Below are positions 45,302 to 54,740 of a stretch of DNA of 64,000 bases, one piece after another. A program made the translations under genes and the position numbers. Origin of the DNA: Acidobacteriota bacterium (GTDB taxonomy: Bacteria; Zixibacteria; MSB-5A5; GN15; FEB-12); assembly GCA_035529075.1 (NCBI GenBank), contig DATKXK010000015.1, positions 124,001 to 188,000 on the forward strand, written 5' to 3'. Numbering within the stretch: the first letter of the stretch is position 1; every line of letters starts with the position of its first letter. Under the pieces are notes generated by a model. The model saw only the letters and a program-made list of their open reading frames with translations, had not been told where the DNA came from and ran no database searches.

Positions 45302-45658
45302 ATGTTTGAAACGTTTTACCCTATACTTTTCCTGGTGTTTCTGGCCTCGTTCCTGGCCCTGGCCATGGCCGCTATATCGGTCCTTCTAGGGCGACGGAGT
45401 CGGCTGGGAAAGAAAGGCCAGGCGTACGAGTGCGGAGTAGACCCCGTGGGCACCACCAAGGGCCCGGTGCCCATCAAGTTCTTCCTGATCGCCATCTCCT
45501 TCATTCTCTTTGACATCGAGGTGATATTCCTGCTGCCCTGGGCGGTCGTGGCGCGTGATCTCGGTATGTTCGGGTTCGTGGCTATTCTCATCTTTGTCGT
45601 CGTCATCCTTGTGGGTTACATCTATGAAGTCGGGCGGGGAGCACTGAAATGGGAATAG
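45302..45658 (+). CDS. nuoA: NADH-quinone oxidoreductase subunit A
   Basis: The start at 45302 gives 118 residues with three membrane helices, normal for Nuo[10 protein letters not shown] carries the conserved Cys of the loop between helices 1 and 2, and [13 protein letters not shown] gives the acidic residues of helix 2. It forms part of the quinone site. First gene of a complete nuo operon and overlaps nuoB by 10 bases. No strong ribosome-binding site. Confidence 0.95.
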   Translation: MFETFYPILFLVFLASFLALAMAAISVLLGRRSRLGKKGQAYECGVDPVGTTKGPVPIKFFLIAISFILFDIEVIFLLPWAVVARDLGMFGFVAILIFVVVILVGYIYEVGRGALKWE

Positions 45659-46152
45659 AAGAGAGAATCCCCGATTCCATCATTCTTACCACGCTCGACA
45701 AAATGGTTAACTGGGCTCACAAGCGCTCGATGTGGCCGCTGGGCTTCGGCCTGGCCTGTTGCGCCATCGAAATGATGTCTACGTTCATGGCCCACTATGA
45801 TCTGGCGCGCTGGGGCATGGAGGTGATGCGGCCGTCCCCGCGACAGGCCGACCTGATGATAGTGGCCGGGCGGGTCTCGGTGAAAATGGCGCCGGTAGTC
45901 AAGACCCTCTATGAGCAGATGGCGAACCCCAAATGGGTCCTCGCCATGGGCGCCTGCGCCTCCTGTGGCGGGGTGTTCAATAATTACGCCATCCTTCAAG
46001 GCGTGGATCGCATTATCCCGGTCGATATCTACGTCCCGGGCTGCCCTCCGCGTCCCGAGCAACTGATGGACGGCATCCTGAAACTGCAAGAAAAACTGAA
46101 AACGGAGTCTGTCAAGGACCGTCGGGAAGAGTGGGGGCGCAAGACGGGCTGA
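45649..46152 (+). CDS. nuoB: NADH-quinone oxidoreductase subunit B
   Basis: The 167-residue subunit holds cluster N2 next to quinone: tandem C37-C38 ([10 protein letters not shown]), C103 (GACASCGG) and C132 (PGCPPRPE). It is followed by a 69-base gap containing a short hairpin, GACCG (46154-46158) with CGGTC (46166-46170). Confidence 0.97.
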   Translation: MGIEERIPDSIILTTLDKMVNWAHKRSMWPLGFGLACCAIEMMSTFMAHYDLARWGMEVMRPSPRQADLMIVAGRVSVKMAPVVKTLYEQMANPKWVLAMGACASCGGVFNNYAILQGVDRIIPVDIYVPGCPPRPEQLMDGILKLQEKLKTESVKDRREEWGRKTG

Positions 46153-46221
46153 TGACCGCAGCCTTCGGTCGCCCTGACAGATTGTATCGGCTTTTGTGAA
46201 TTTTTGAACAAGACTTCCGGG

Positions 46222-46737
46222 ATGAAAGACCGAATCAGGGAATTCCTGCAGAGCCGTTTTGCCGAGGCGATCCTCCGCGAGGAAACCTTCAGGGGTGACC
46301 ACTCATTCCATATCAGGCCCCAGGCACTCATGGACATATGCGAGGCGCTGTACCAGGACGACGAGCTTGACGTCAGGTATCTTGCCGATATCACCTCGGT
46401 CGACTGGATCGGCCACGAGGAGGACAAGAACGGCCGCTTCGAGGTCGTGTATAACCTGTATTCCCTGAAACACAAGTACCGCTTCTTTCTCAAGGCCTTT
46501 CTGCCCGGAGACGAGCCCCGGATTCAAAGCCTTACCAGTCTCTTCAACGGGGCCAACTGGCTGGAGAGAGAGGTCTGGGATATGATGGGCATTGTCTTCG
46601 TCGGGCACCCCGACCTCACCAAGATTCTGACGGCCGATGAACTGGAGGGGCACCCCCTCAGGCGTGATTTCCCCCTGACCTGGGAACAGCCGCAGTTCAC
46701 CTGGAACAAAGACGAGCCGCCCGAGGTGATCAGGTAA
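46222..46737 (+). CDS. nuoC: NADH-quinone oxidoreductase subunit C
   Basis: The 171-residue subunit has the 30-kDa motif REVWDMMGIVFVGHPDLTKIL and ends with HPLRRDFPL. ATG at 46222 is used; a TTG at 46204 is possible. It is separate from nuoD, with which it shares one base (TAATG). Confidence 0.94.
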   Translation: MKDRIREFLQSRFAEAILREETFRGDHSFHIRPQALMDICEALYQDDELDVRYLADITSVDWIGHEEDKNGRFEVVYNLYSLKHKYRFFLKAFLPGDEPRIQSLTSLFNGANWLEREVWDMMGIVFVGHPDLTKILTADELEGHPLRRDFPLTWEQPQFTWNKDEPPEVIR

Positions 46738-47906
46738 TGGACAAGAGAACCCTGACCATCAACATGGGGCCGCAGCATCCCTCGACGCACGGAGTTTTGC
46801 GAGTTGAGCTCGAGGTGGAGGGTGAGACGGTGATCAGGGCCAGACCCGTCATCGGTTACCTGCACACGGGCATTGAAAAGACGATGGAATCCAAGCTGTA
46901 CCACAAGGCGATTCCCGCTACCGACCGCATGGATTATCTGGCGCCGATGTCGAACAACCTGGGCTACTGCCTGGCCGTTGAAAAGCTGATGGACATCGAG
47001 GTGCCCGAAAAGGTCAAATGGGCGCGCGTCATCCTGGCCGAACTGACCCGAATCAACTCGCACCTGGTGTGGGTAGGGACGCACGCGATGGATCTCGGCG
47101 CAGTCTCCATGGTTCTCTATGCCTTCCGGGAGCGGGAGATGGTGGTGGATGTCTACGAGGCGTGCGGCGGGCAGCGGATGATGACCAGCTACATCCGTAT
47201 CGGCGGCCTGGCCCACGATCTGCCCGCGGATTTCGACCGGAAGGTCAGGAAGATCATAAAGGTGCTGCCGGACAAGCTGGAGGATTACGAGAAGCTCCTC
47301 ACCTTCAACGAGATTTTCATAAACCGGACGAGGGGTGTGGCGGTGATTTCGGCCGAGGATGCCATTAACTACTCGCTTTCCGGCCCCATGTTGCGCGGCA
47401 GCGGCGTCAAACACGACCTCCGCAAGGACAACCCGTACAGCGGGTATGAGAACTTCGACTTCGAGATCCCGACCGGCCGGCACGGTGACGCCTACGACCG
47501 GTACAAGCTGCGCCTCGAGGAGATGCGGCAATCCATGAGGATCATGCAGCAGGCGCTTGACGGTATGCCCGAGGGCCCGTACCGGGCGCACGTCCCCGGC
47601 GTCGTGCTGCCGCCCAAGGAAGACGTGCTGCACAAAATGGAAGCAATGATCTATCACTTTAAGATCATCACCGACGGTTTCAAGGCGCCCCCCGGCGCCG
47701 TGTACCAGGCCATCGAGTCGCCCAAGGGTGAGATAGGTTTTTATATCTCGTCCGACGGCTCGAACAAGCCCAACCGGGTAAGAGTGCGGCCGCCCTCATT
47801 CGTTAATCTGGCCTCGCTGCCGGCGCTCGTCGAAGGACGGCTGCTCTCGGACGTGGTTTGCGCCATTGGATCGATTGACATCATCCTGGGAGAGGTTGAC
47901 CGGTGA
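46737..47906 (+). CDS. nuoD: NADH-quinone oxidoreductase subunit D
   Basis: The 389-residue 49-kDa subunit has NMGPQHPSTHGVLR at the N-terminus, the GYLHTGIEK loop with the conserved His, RGSGVKHDLRKDNPYSGYENFDFE, and a C-terminus ending in IGSIDIILGEVDR. It forms the quinone cavity with NuoB. Its stop overlaps the nuoE GTG. Confidence 0.97.
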   Translation: MDKRTLTINMGPQHPSTHGVLRVELEVEGETVIRARPVIGYLHTGIEKTMESKLYHKAIPATDRMDYLAPMSNNLGYCLAVEKLMDIEVPEKVKWARVILAELTRINSHLVWVGTHAMDLGAVSMVLYAFREREMVVDVYEACGGQRMMTSYIRIGGLAHDLPADFDRKVRKIIKVLPDKLEDYEKLLTFNEIFINRTRGVAVISAEDAINYSLSGPMLRGSGVKHDLRKDNPYSGYENFDFEIPTGRHGDAYDRYKLRLEEMRQSMRIMQQALDGMPEGPYRAHVPGVVLPPKEDVLHKMEAMIYHFKIITDGFKAPPGAVYQAIESPKGEIGFYISSDGSNKPNRVRVRPPSFVNLASLPALVEGRLLSDVVCAIGSIDIILGEVDR

Positions 47907-48397
47907 TTCTGACTGAAGAGTCAATCGCGCGCATCAGGGGAAAGGCGTCGGCGTACCCGCACCGCAAGTCCGCCATACTGCCGGCGTTGACAATAGCCTG
48001 CCGCCAGGTCGGCTTTGTCAGTGACGAAATCTACCGGGAGATCTCGCGGGCCATCAACGTCCCGGAAGTGGAAATCGCCGAGGCGGCGACCTTTTACACC
48101 ATGTTTCCCAAGAGGCCGACCGGCCGATACCTGATCCAGGTGTGTCATAACATATCGTGCGCCCTTCTCGGAGCCGACAGCCTGGTTGCGTACCTCGAAG
48201 AGAAACTCGGCATCAAGAAGGGTGAGACGACGAGCGACAAGCTCTTCACGCTCATTTCCGTGGAGTGTCTCGGTTCGTGCGCGACGGCCCCGATGATGCA
48301 GATAAACCAGGATTACCATGAAAACCTGACCCGCGAGAAGGTCGATCAGATCATCGATGAGTTGCGCGCGAAAGGGGAGACGGAGGCCAGGACGTGA
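47903..48397 (+). CDS. nuoE: NADH-quinone oxidoreductase subunit E
   Basis: The 164-residue 24-kDa subunit has a thioredoxin-like fold with [2Fe-2S] ligands in CHNISC and CLGSC. GTG start overlaps nuoD and its stop overlaps nuoF. With F and G it forms the NADH-oxidising arm. Confidence 0.95.
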   Translation: MILTEESIARIRGKASAYPHRKSAILPALTIACRQVGFVSDEIYREISRAINVPEVEIAEAATFYTMFPKRPTGRYLIQVCHNISCALLGADSLVAYLEEKLGIKKGETTSDKLFTLISVECLGSCATAPMMQINQDYHENLTREKVDQIIDELRAKGETEART

Positions 48398-49728
48398 CGT
48401 TCTACTCGCCCGTCAGAACCAACGCCGCTTCCGTGGCCGGCAGTGACAAGTTGCATCTGTTCAGGCACGTCGAGGATCCGGGCCAGTTCAAGCTCGAGAC
48501 ATACGAGGCCCACGGGGGCTGGCAGGCATGGAAAAAGGCTCTCACCTCGATGACCGCCGAGCAGGTTATCGAAGAGGTCAAACAGTCCGGGCTGCGCGGT
48601 CGCGGCGGGGCCGGGTTTCCGGCCGGGATGAAATGGGGATTTGTGCCGAAGAACTCCCCCAAGCCCCGATACGTGATCTGCAACGCCGACGAGTCGGAAC
48701 CCGGAACGTGCAAAGACCGGGTCATCCTGGAGCGCGACCCGCATGCCGTGATCGAGGGTATGGCCATTGCCGCTTACGCCATCGGCAGCCACCTGATGTT
48801 CTGCTACATCCGGGGCGAGTTCAACCACTGTATCGAGCGGGTAGAGGCGGCCCTGCAGGAGGCGTACGCCCGGGGCCACCTCGGCAAGAACATTTACGGC
48901 ACGGGGTACGATCTCGACATGATCGTCCACACCGGTGGAGGGGCGTACATTTGCGGCGAGGAGACGGCGCTGCTGAATTCTCTCGAAGGGGAGAAGGGTC
49001 TGTCCCGCATCCGTCCGCCGTTCCCGGCCGTCGAAGGCCTGTACGGATGCCCGACCATCGTTAACAACGTCGAGACGCTGGCCAGCGTGCCCCACGTGAT
49101 CAATCACGGGGCCGGCTGGTACCGCTCCCTCGGCACGGAGAAATCCACCGGCACAAAGATCTTCAGCCTGACCGGTCACGTCAAACAGCCCGGGAATTAC
49201 GAGGTCGAGCTGGGTTTCAATCTGAAAAAGCTCATCTATGATCCGGAATACGGCGGCGGGATTCTCGGCGACAGGAAGCTCAAGGGCGTTATCCCGGGCG
49301 GGGCGTCGACGCCGCTGCTGACCGAGGACATGATCGACGTCGGCCTTGACTACGAGGCGCTGACGGCAGCCGGCTCCATGCTCGGCTCAGGCGCCGTCAT
49401 CGTGTTCCATGAACAAACCTGTATCGTCTGGGTCATGCTCAAGTTGATCCATTTCTTCAGGCACGAGTCGTGCGGCAAGTGCACCCCCTGCCGCGAGGGG
49501 ACCGGGTGGCTGGAACAGATTATCCGCCGCATCGAGGACGGCTCGGGGAGTCCCGGTGACATCGAAACAATCGATGATGTGTGCAGCAATATCCTTGGCC
49601 GCACGATCTGTCCGCTCGGTGACGCGGCCGTGATGCCCATACAGTCGGCCATCAGGCTGTACTGCGATGAATGGGACTACCATATCAAGAACAAACAATG
49701 CATGGTAAGATCGGATTTCGGTTTTTAG
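48394..49728 (+). CDS. nuoF: NADH-quinone oxidoreductase subunit F
   Basis: The 444-residue 51-kDa subunit carries FMN and NADH: GLRGRGGAGFPAGMKW, NADESEPGTCKDR, and the [4Fe-4S] N3 ligands in ESCGKCTPCREG and TICPLGDA. It is the entry point for electrons, and its presence shows the complex takes NADH rather than only ferredoxin or F420H2. GTG start. Confidence 0.97.
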   Translation: MTFYSPVRTNAASVAGSDKLHLFRHVEDPGQFKLETYEAHGGWQAWKKALTSMTAEQVIEEVKQSGLRGRGGAGFPAGMKWGFVPKNSPKPRYVICNADESEPGTCKDRVILERDPHAVIEGMAIAAYAIGSHLMFCYIRGEFNHCIERVEAALQEAYARGHLGKNIYGTGYDLDMIVHTGGGAYICGEETALLNSLEGEKGLSRIRPPFPAVEGLYGCPTIVNNVETLASVPHVINHGAGWYRSLGTEKSTGTKIFSLTGHVKQPGNYEVELGFNLKKLIYDPEYGGGILGDRKLKGVIPGGASTPLLTEDMIDVGLDYEALTAAGSMLGSGAVIVFHEQTCIVWVMLKLIHFFRHESCGKCTPCREGTGWLEQIIRRIEDGSGSPGDIETIDDVCSNILGRTICPLGDAAVMPIQSAIRLYCDEWDYHIKNKQCMVRSDFGF

Positions 49729-49731
49729 GGA

Positions 49732-52299
49732 GTGCCTGACTTGTCCAAAGCGGCAAAGAAAGATGCACCGGCGGTGGACACCGTCACGCTGACAATCGAC
49801 GGCCGTGCTGTCACCGTCCGCAAAGGGACGACTATCCTTCAAGCGGCCCGGGATATGGGTATAGACATCCCTACGTTTTGCTGGCACCCCAAACTCAAGT
49901 CGGTCGGCGCCTGCCGGATGTGCTACGTCGAGGTCGAGCGGATGCCCAAGCTGCAGGTTTCGTGCGCCACCGAGGTCATGGAGTCCATGGTGGTGCACAC
50001 CGACTCGGATCTCGTCAAGAGGGGGCGGCGGGCGGTGCTCGAGTTCATCCTGCTGAACCACCCCCTGGACTGCCCCACCTGCGACAAGGGCGGTGAGTGC
50101 GACCTTCAGGATCTGACCTTTGCCCACGGCTTCGACGACAGCAGGTTTGCCTTCCAGAAGTACCGTTTCATCCCTGAGGAGGGGGAAAGCACCTTTGATG
50201 ACGTCCAGATCGGTCCCCAGGTGATTCTCAACCGCAATCGGTGCATTCTCTGCTACAAGTGCGTTCGCGCCAACAAGGAAGCGTTCGGCGAGTACGACCT
50301 CGGGGCCTACGAGCGCGGCAATATCACCGAGATCAACGCCGCGCCCGGGCAGCAGGTGGACAACCCGTTCTCCGGCAACCTGGTGGAAATCTGCCCCGTC
50401 GGCGCCCTGACCAACAAGGACTGGCGGTACAAGATCCGCGTGTGGCTGACACAAACGGTGTCCTCGATCTGTCCCTATATGAGCTCCGGCTCGAATACCA
50501 CGATTTTCAAGGAAAGTCACCAGAACCGCATCTTCCGGGTAACCGGACGCGGCAACGATGATATTGATGACGGCTGGCTTGGCGACGTGACCCGGTACGG
50601 TTACCAGATCGTGCATTCCGAGGATCGGCTGAGAACGCCCCTGATCAGGAAAGAGGGCACCCAGGTGCAGGCTTCCTGGGACGAGGCCATGGCTCTGATC
50701 GGGAAACGCCTGAGCGAGATACGCGATCAGAAAGGATGCGTCTGCATCGGCGGCCTGGCCGACCCTCTTATGGACAACGCCACCCTGTACAGCTTCTCCA
50801 AGCTGATCCGGCGCACGCTCGGCTCCCACAACATCGATTATCGCATAGATTACCGCATGCTGCCGAAAGGATCGGACGACGATTACTCGATACTGGCGTC
50901 GCGGCCGTTCAGAATCGCTGACATTGACGATTCGGACGTCATCGTGACGCTGGGCACGGATCTGCTGAAGGAACATCCGAACGAATACCTGCGAATCCGG
51001 AAAGCATACAATTTCCACCAGGCCCGCGTCTTCGTGCTGAATCCGTATTCGGTCAAGGCGTCGGATGTCGCTGAACGTGAGCTGGTGTACAGGTTGGGGA
51101 CCGACGAAGCCCTGGTCAGCGCTCTGTGCCTGGCCGCGGTCGAGGAAAATCTGGTCCCGGCGGCGGACCTCGATCAGTTGAGACAGGCCGCCGGTTTCCA
51201 GGCGGCTGCCGACGCCGCCCGGGTGTGCGGGGTGGACCCGGCGGACGTCAAAGCGGTGGCCCGGGCCATGGCCGCAGCCTCGAAGGTTACGTTTATCGCC
51301 GGCGAGATCGTCAGCAGATCGAAAGACCGTCAAGCCATCGCCGCCGCCCTGTGCAACCTCAACCGAGTGTTCGGCCTGGAGGGTAAGGGACAAATTGCGG
51401 TGCTGGCCCGATATGCCAACTCCATGGGTGCGGCGCAACTGGGTGTGTCACCGGACCCGCCCGCGCCGGTGAAGGATCAACTGAAAGCCATCTGGTCGGG
51501 ATGGCCGGATGCCGAGCCGTGCAACACCGACAGCATGATGGTCAACATGCGCAAGGAGGAGATCGACGGGCTGGTCATCATGGGAGCCAACCCCATCATG
51601 CTTTACCCTGACCGCGAGTTCACCCGTGAGAGCCTCGAGAAGCTCGACTTTCTGGTCGTATGTGACCTCTTTGAGACCGAGACGACGACCCTGGCCGATG
51701 TCGCGCTGCCTCTGAGCAGCTGGGCCGAGTATACCGGGCGCTATGTGAACCTTGAGGGCAGGGTGCAGGTGGCGCACCAGGCGATCACGCCCCTGTATGA
51801 ATCGAAGCCGGGGTACGAGATTGTCGAAATGATCGCCGAAAAGCTCGGGGCCAGGCTGTTTGAGTCAGCCGGGGCCAGGGACGAAGAAATCGAACGACTC
51901 CTGGCGACGGATTCCACGCTGCCCTGGCCGGCCTCGTACGTGAAGGCCGCGGGAAGCAGGGATGAAGATGACAGCGAGTATCCCATACCGCTGGTCATCG
52001 GCGATGATCCGCATCACTGCGGGCATCGAACGGAGAAGGCCGGTGCCCTTGTAGACTTCGTCGGCGAGGCGTATATTGAGCTTTCCGCGGATCTCGCGGC
52101 GGAGTACGGGATCAACGACGGCGATTCCGTTCGCGTGGAATCGAAGGTCGGCAAGATCATCGTGCCGGCTCGGATTTCCGACTGTATCGAGAACGACGTC
52201 GTGTTTATTCCGCGCAACTTCTCTTCTACGCCGGTGACGTCGCTGCTGATGCGGAAGCGGCGTCTCGATATGGTCAAAATCAGCAAGGTGGTCAGTTAG
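49732..52299 (+). CDS. nuoG: NADH-quinone oxidoreductase subunit G
   Basis: The 855-residue protein has a [2Fe-2S] domain (C50, C61, C64, C78), the His-Cys [4Fe-4S] motif (H110, C114, C117, C123), a third cluster motif (CILCYKC ... EICPVGAL) and a long molybdopterin-oxidoreductase-like domain without an evident cofactor role. The SSICPYMSSGSN segment lacks the extra cysteines of cluster N7. GTG at 49732 is listed, but TTG at 49741 has GGGAG 8 bases upstream and may be the true start. Confidence 0.95.
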   Translation: MPDLSKAAKKDAPAVDTVTLTIDGRAVTVRKGTTILQAARDMGIDIPTFCWHPKLKSVGACRMCYVEVERMPKLQVSCATEVMESMVVHTDSDLVKRGRRAVLEFILLNHPLDCPTCDKGGECDLQDLTFAHGFDDSRFAFQKYRFIPEEGESTFDDVQIGPQVILNRNRCILCYKCVRANKEAFGEYDLGAYERGNITEINAAPGQQVDNPFSGNLVEICPVGALTNKDWRYKIRVWLTQTVSSICPYMSSGSNTTIFKESHQNRIFRVTGRGNDDIDDGWLGDVTRYGYQIVHSEDRLRTPLIRKEGTQVQASWDEAMALIGKRLSEIRDQKGCVCIGGLADPLMDNATLYSFSKLIRRTLGSHNIDYRIDYRMLPKGSDDDYSILASRPFRIADIDDSDVIVTLGTDLLKEHPNEYLRIRKAYNFHQARVFVLNPYSVKASDVAERELVYRLGTDEALVSALCLAAVEENLVPAADLDQLRQAAGFQAAADAARVCGVDPADVKAVARAMAAASKVTFIAGEIVSRSKDRQAIAAALCNLNRVFGLEGKGQIAVLARYANSMGAAQLGVSPDPPAPVKDQLKAIWSGWPDAEPCNTDSMMVNMRKEEIDGLVIMGANPIMLYPDREFTRESLEKLDFLVVCDLFETETTTLADVALPLSSWAEYTGRYVNLEGRVQVAHQAITPLYESKPGYEIVEMIAEKLGARLFESAGARDEEIERLLATDSTLPWPASYVKAAGSRDEDDSEYPIPLVIGDDPHHCGHRTEKAGALVDFVGEAYIELSADLAAEYGINDGDSVRVESKVGKIIVPARISDCIENDVVFIPRNFSSTPVTSLLMRKRRLDMVKISKVVS

Positions 52300-52304
52300 C
52301 GGCT

Positions 52305-53315
52305 ATGTTGGAGATTATAGTCACATCTTCCATCCAGGTGACGGTCGTGATCGTGGCCGTCCTGGCCGGCTGCGCCTGGGCTACCTGGCTGGAGCGCAAG
52401 GTGCTCGCCCACATGCAGCAGCGCTACGGCCCGCTGTGGACCGGCCCGTACGGGCTCCTTCAGCCGATCGCCGACGGACTGAAGCTCATGTTCAAGGAGG
52501 ACCTGGTCCCCGACACCGTGGAGCGATCCATCTATGCGCTGGCGCCGATCGTGGCCTTTATTCCGGCCCTGCTGACTTTTGCGGTAATCCCGTTCTCTCC
52601 TGATTTCACGGTTTTCGGCTACGAGTTCAAGGGCGTGATTTCCGACCTGAACATCGGCATTCTCTGGGTCTTTGCGATAACGTCGCTGGGCGTGTACGGC
52701 CTGATTCTGGCCGGGTGGTCTTCCGCCTCCAAGTATTCTCTGCTCGGCGGGCTGCGCGCGTCGGCGCAGATGATATCGTACGAAATCAGCTACGGCCTGT
52801 CCATAGTCGGCGTCATTCTGATTGCCAACACCCTGTCCATGACCGAGTTGGTGGCACAGCAGGACAGCCAGTCGGTCTGGTTCTTCGAAAACTGGTTTGT
52901 CTGGAAACAGCCGTTCGGGTTTCTCCTGTATATTACGTGCGCCATCGCCGAAACGAATCGAACTCCCTTCGACCTTCCCGAGGCTGAGTCGGAGCTGGTG
53001 GGCGGGTACAACACAGAATACTCGTCCCTGCGCTTCGCGCTCTTCTTCATCGGCGAGTATGCGAATATGCTCGGCGTGGCGTGTGTGGCGACGACGTTGT
53101 TTTTCGGCGGATGGCACGGACCGGCCTTCCTGTCGTTCATCCCGCCGGTGATTTGGTTCTTGGTCAAGGTGTTCGTGTTCATGTTCTGCTATATCTGGCT
53201 GCGCGCCACGTTCCCGCGCTTCCGGTACGACCAGTTGATGCGTTTCGGCTGGCTGGTGTTGTTCCCGCTGGCTATCTTGAACACGATGATCACCGGCCTG
53301 ATCGTGTTGCTGTGA
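52305..53315 (+). CDS. nuoH: NADH-quinone oxidoreductase subunit H
   Basis: The 336-residue membrane protein has about eight helices with WLERKVLAHMQQRYGP at the N-terminus and the acidic loop AETNRTPFDLPEAESELVGGYNTEY, which links the quinone site to the proton pumps. Confidence 0.97.
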   Translation: MLEIIVTSSIQVTVVIVAVLAGCAWATWLERKVLAHMQQRYGPLWTGPYGLLQPIADGLKLMFKEDLVPDTVERSIYALAPIVAFIPALLTFAVIPFSPDFTVFGYEFKGVISDLNIGILWVFAITSLGVYGLILAGWSSASKYSLLGGLRASAQMISYEISYGLSIVGVILIANTLSMTELVAQQDSQSVWFFENWFVWKQPFGFLLYITCAIAETNRTPFDLPEAESELVGGYNTEYSSLRFALFFIGEYANMLGVACVATTLFFGGWHGPAFLSFIPPVIWFLVKVFVFMFCYIWLRATFPRFRYDQLMRFGWLVLFPLAILNTMITGLIVLL

Positions 53316-53336
53316 TGGGGAAAGAAAACTGCTGAT

Positions 53337-53843
53337 ATGAAAAAGGTGCTCACAGCTGTCGTCAACGTCTTCTGGAAGATGCCCCAGGCGTTCTGGGTTA
53401 CCGGGAAGCACTATTTCAAGAAGCCGGTGACGCTTGACTATCCCCGCAAGAAAGTGCCGATGTCCCCGCGCTATCGCGGCAGGCATTACCTCGAGCGCTA
53501 CGATGACGGCACCGAGCGGTGCGTGTGCTGCGGTTTGTGCGCCGCGGCGTGCCCGGCCGATGCCATCTATATGGAGCCGGAAGAGAACGAGAAGGGCGAG
53601 CGCCGGGCCCGCATCTACGAAATAAATCTCCTCAGGTGCATCTTTTGCGGATTCTGCGAGGAAGCCTGCCCCGAGGAGGCGATTTTTCTCGGTCAGGAGT
53701 ATGAGTTCTCTGATAACAACAGGGATTCGTTCATATATACCAAGGAACAGATGCTGGTCCCGCATCCCAGGAAGGACAACCCGTTCAAGCGGATCATCCG
53801 TCGGGTGCGCCGGGCATACGGGGTGCCGGAATCGAGCCTATGA
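53337..53843 (+). CDS. nuoI: NADH-quinone oxidoreductase subunit I
   Basis: The 168-residue subunit has two [4Fe-4S] motifs, CVCCGLCAAACP and CIFCGFCEEACP, for clusters N6a and N6b. Its stop overlaps nuoJ. Confidence 0.96.
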   Translation: MKKVLTAVVNVFWKMPQAFWVTGKHYFKKPVTLDYPRKKVPMSPRYRGRHYLERYDDGTERCVCCGLCAAACPADAIYMEPEENEKGERRARIYEINLLRCIFCGFCEEACPEEAIFLGQEYEFSDNNRDSFIYTKEQMLVPHPRKDNPFKRIIRRVRRAYGVPESSL

Positions 53844-54427
53844 ACGCTGATACCGTAATATTCTTCATTTCGGCCGTGGTGGCCGTCTTTGGCGCTACCA
53901 TGATGATCAGTCAGCGCAATGCGGTGGCCTCGGTGCTTTATCTTATTGTCTCGCTGGTGGCGCAGGTCGTCTGCTATGTGCAGCTCGGCGCCCTGTTTAT
54001 CGGCGCGGTGCTGATTCTCGTGTACGCCGGTGCGATTCTTGTGCTCTTTTTGTTCGTGATCATGCTCCTTAACCTGCGCGGGGGTGAGGACCTCGGCGAG
54101 CCGTCGCGCGGACTCAGCAGGTACAGCACGTATCTCGTTTCCATCCTGCTGATTATCGAGCTTGTCTTTGTCATCAAGGGTGTCTTCTACCGGGGCAGTA
54201 TGACGGGCGTTCTGTCGATGGCGGCGGACAACTTCGGCGAGGTTGCGGCCGTTTCAAAGCTCCTGTTTACGCGATACCTGTATCCCTTCGAACTGACCGG
54301 CGTGCTCCTGCTGGCGGCCATCGTCGGCGCCGTGGTGCTGGCCAGGCGGGAGACCGGGGCGGACCGGCCGGCCACGGGAGAGCGGCAAGGTCGTGGTGAG
54401 AATGAATCCAGTGGTGGGGTAGAATAG
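53840..54427 (+). CDS. nuoJ: NADH-quinone oxidoreductase subunit J
   Basis: The 195-residue subunit has five membrane helices and the pi-bulge helix 3 region (VYAGAILVLFLFVIMLLNLR). The C-terminal 25 residues after the last helix are charged and probably disordered. Confidence 0.94.
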   Translation: MNADTVIFFISAVVAVFGATMMISQRNAVASVLYLIVSLVAQVVCYVQLGALFIGAVLILVYAGAILVLFLFVIMLLNLRGGEDLGEPSRGLSRYSTYLVSILLIIELVFVIKGVFYRGSMTGVLSMAADNFGEVAAVSKLLFTRYLYPFELTGVLLLAAIVGAVVLARRETGADRPATGERQGRGENESSGGVE

Positions 54428-54428
54428 A

Positions 54429-54731
54429 ATGGTACCTATATCAGCGTACTTGATTCTGGCCGTGGTCCTGTTCGGGATCGGCACCGTCGGCGTGCTGATT
54501 TCCCGGAATATGATTATCCTGTTCATGTCGGTCGAGTTGATGCTGAACGCCGCCAACCTGGCTCTTATCGCCTTCTCGCGGGCGCTCAACGTCATGGACG
54601 GCCACGCGTTCGTCTTTCTCGTGCTGACCATCGCGGCGGCCGAGGCGGCGGTCGGCCTGGCCCTGATCGTCACCCTGTACAGGAACCGGGGCACCGTCAA
54701 CATCGATCGCTTCAGCATGATGAAATGGTAG
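54429..54731 (+). CDS. nuoK: NADH-quinone oxidoreductase subunit K
   Basis: The 100-residue subunit has three membrane helices with the buried Glu in MSVELMLNAANLAL and a second in AAAEAAVGLAL, both needed for proton transfer. Normal length. Confidence 0.95.
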   Translation: MVPISAYLILAVVLFGIGTVGVLISRNMIILFMSVELMLNAANLALIAFSRALNVMDGHAFVFLVLTIAAAEAAVGLALIVTLYRNRGTVNIDRFSMMKW

Positions 54732-54740
54732 GCAAAACCC

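Noticed and set aside
49387-51438. 683-codon minus-strand frame
   Set aside because: Mirror of nuoF and nuoG; the plus-strand genes carry all cluster ligands.
52296-53765. 489-codon minus-strand frame
   Set aside because: Antisense to nuoH and nuoI; charged, motif-free composition.
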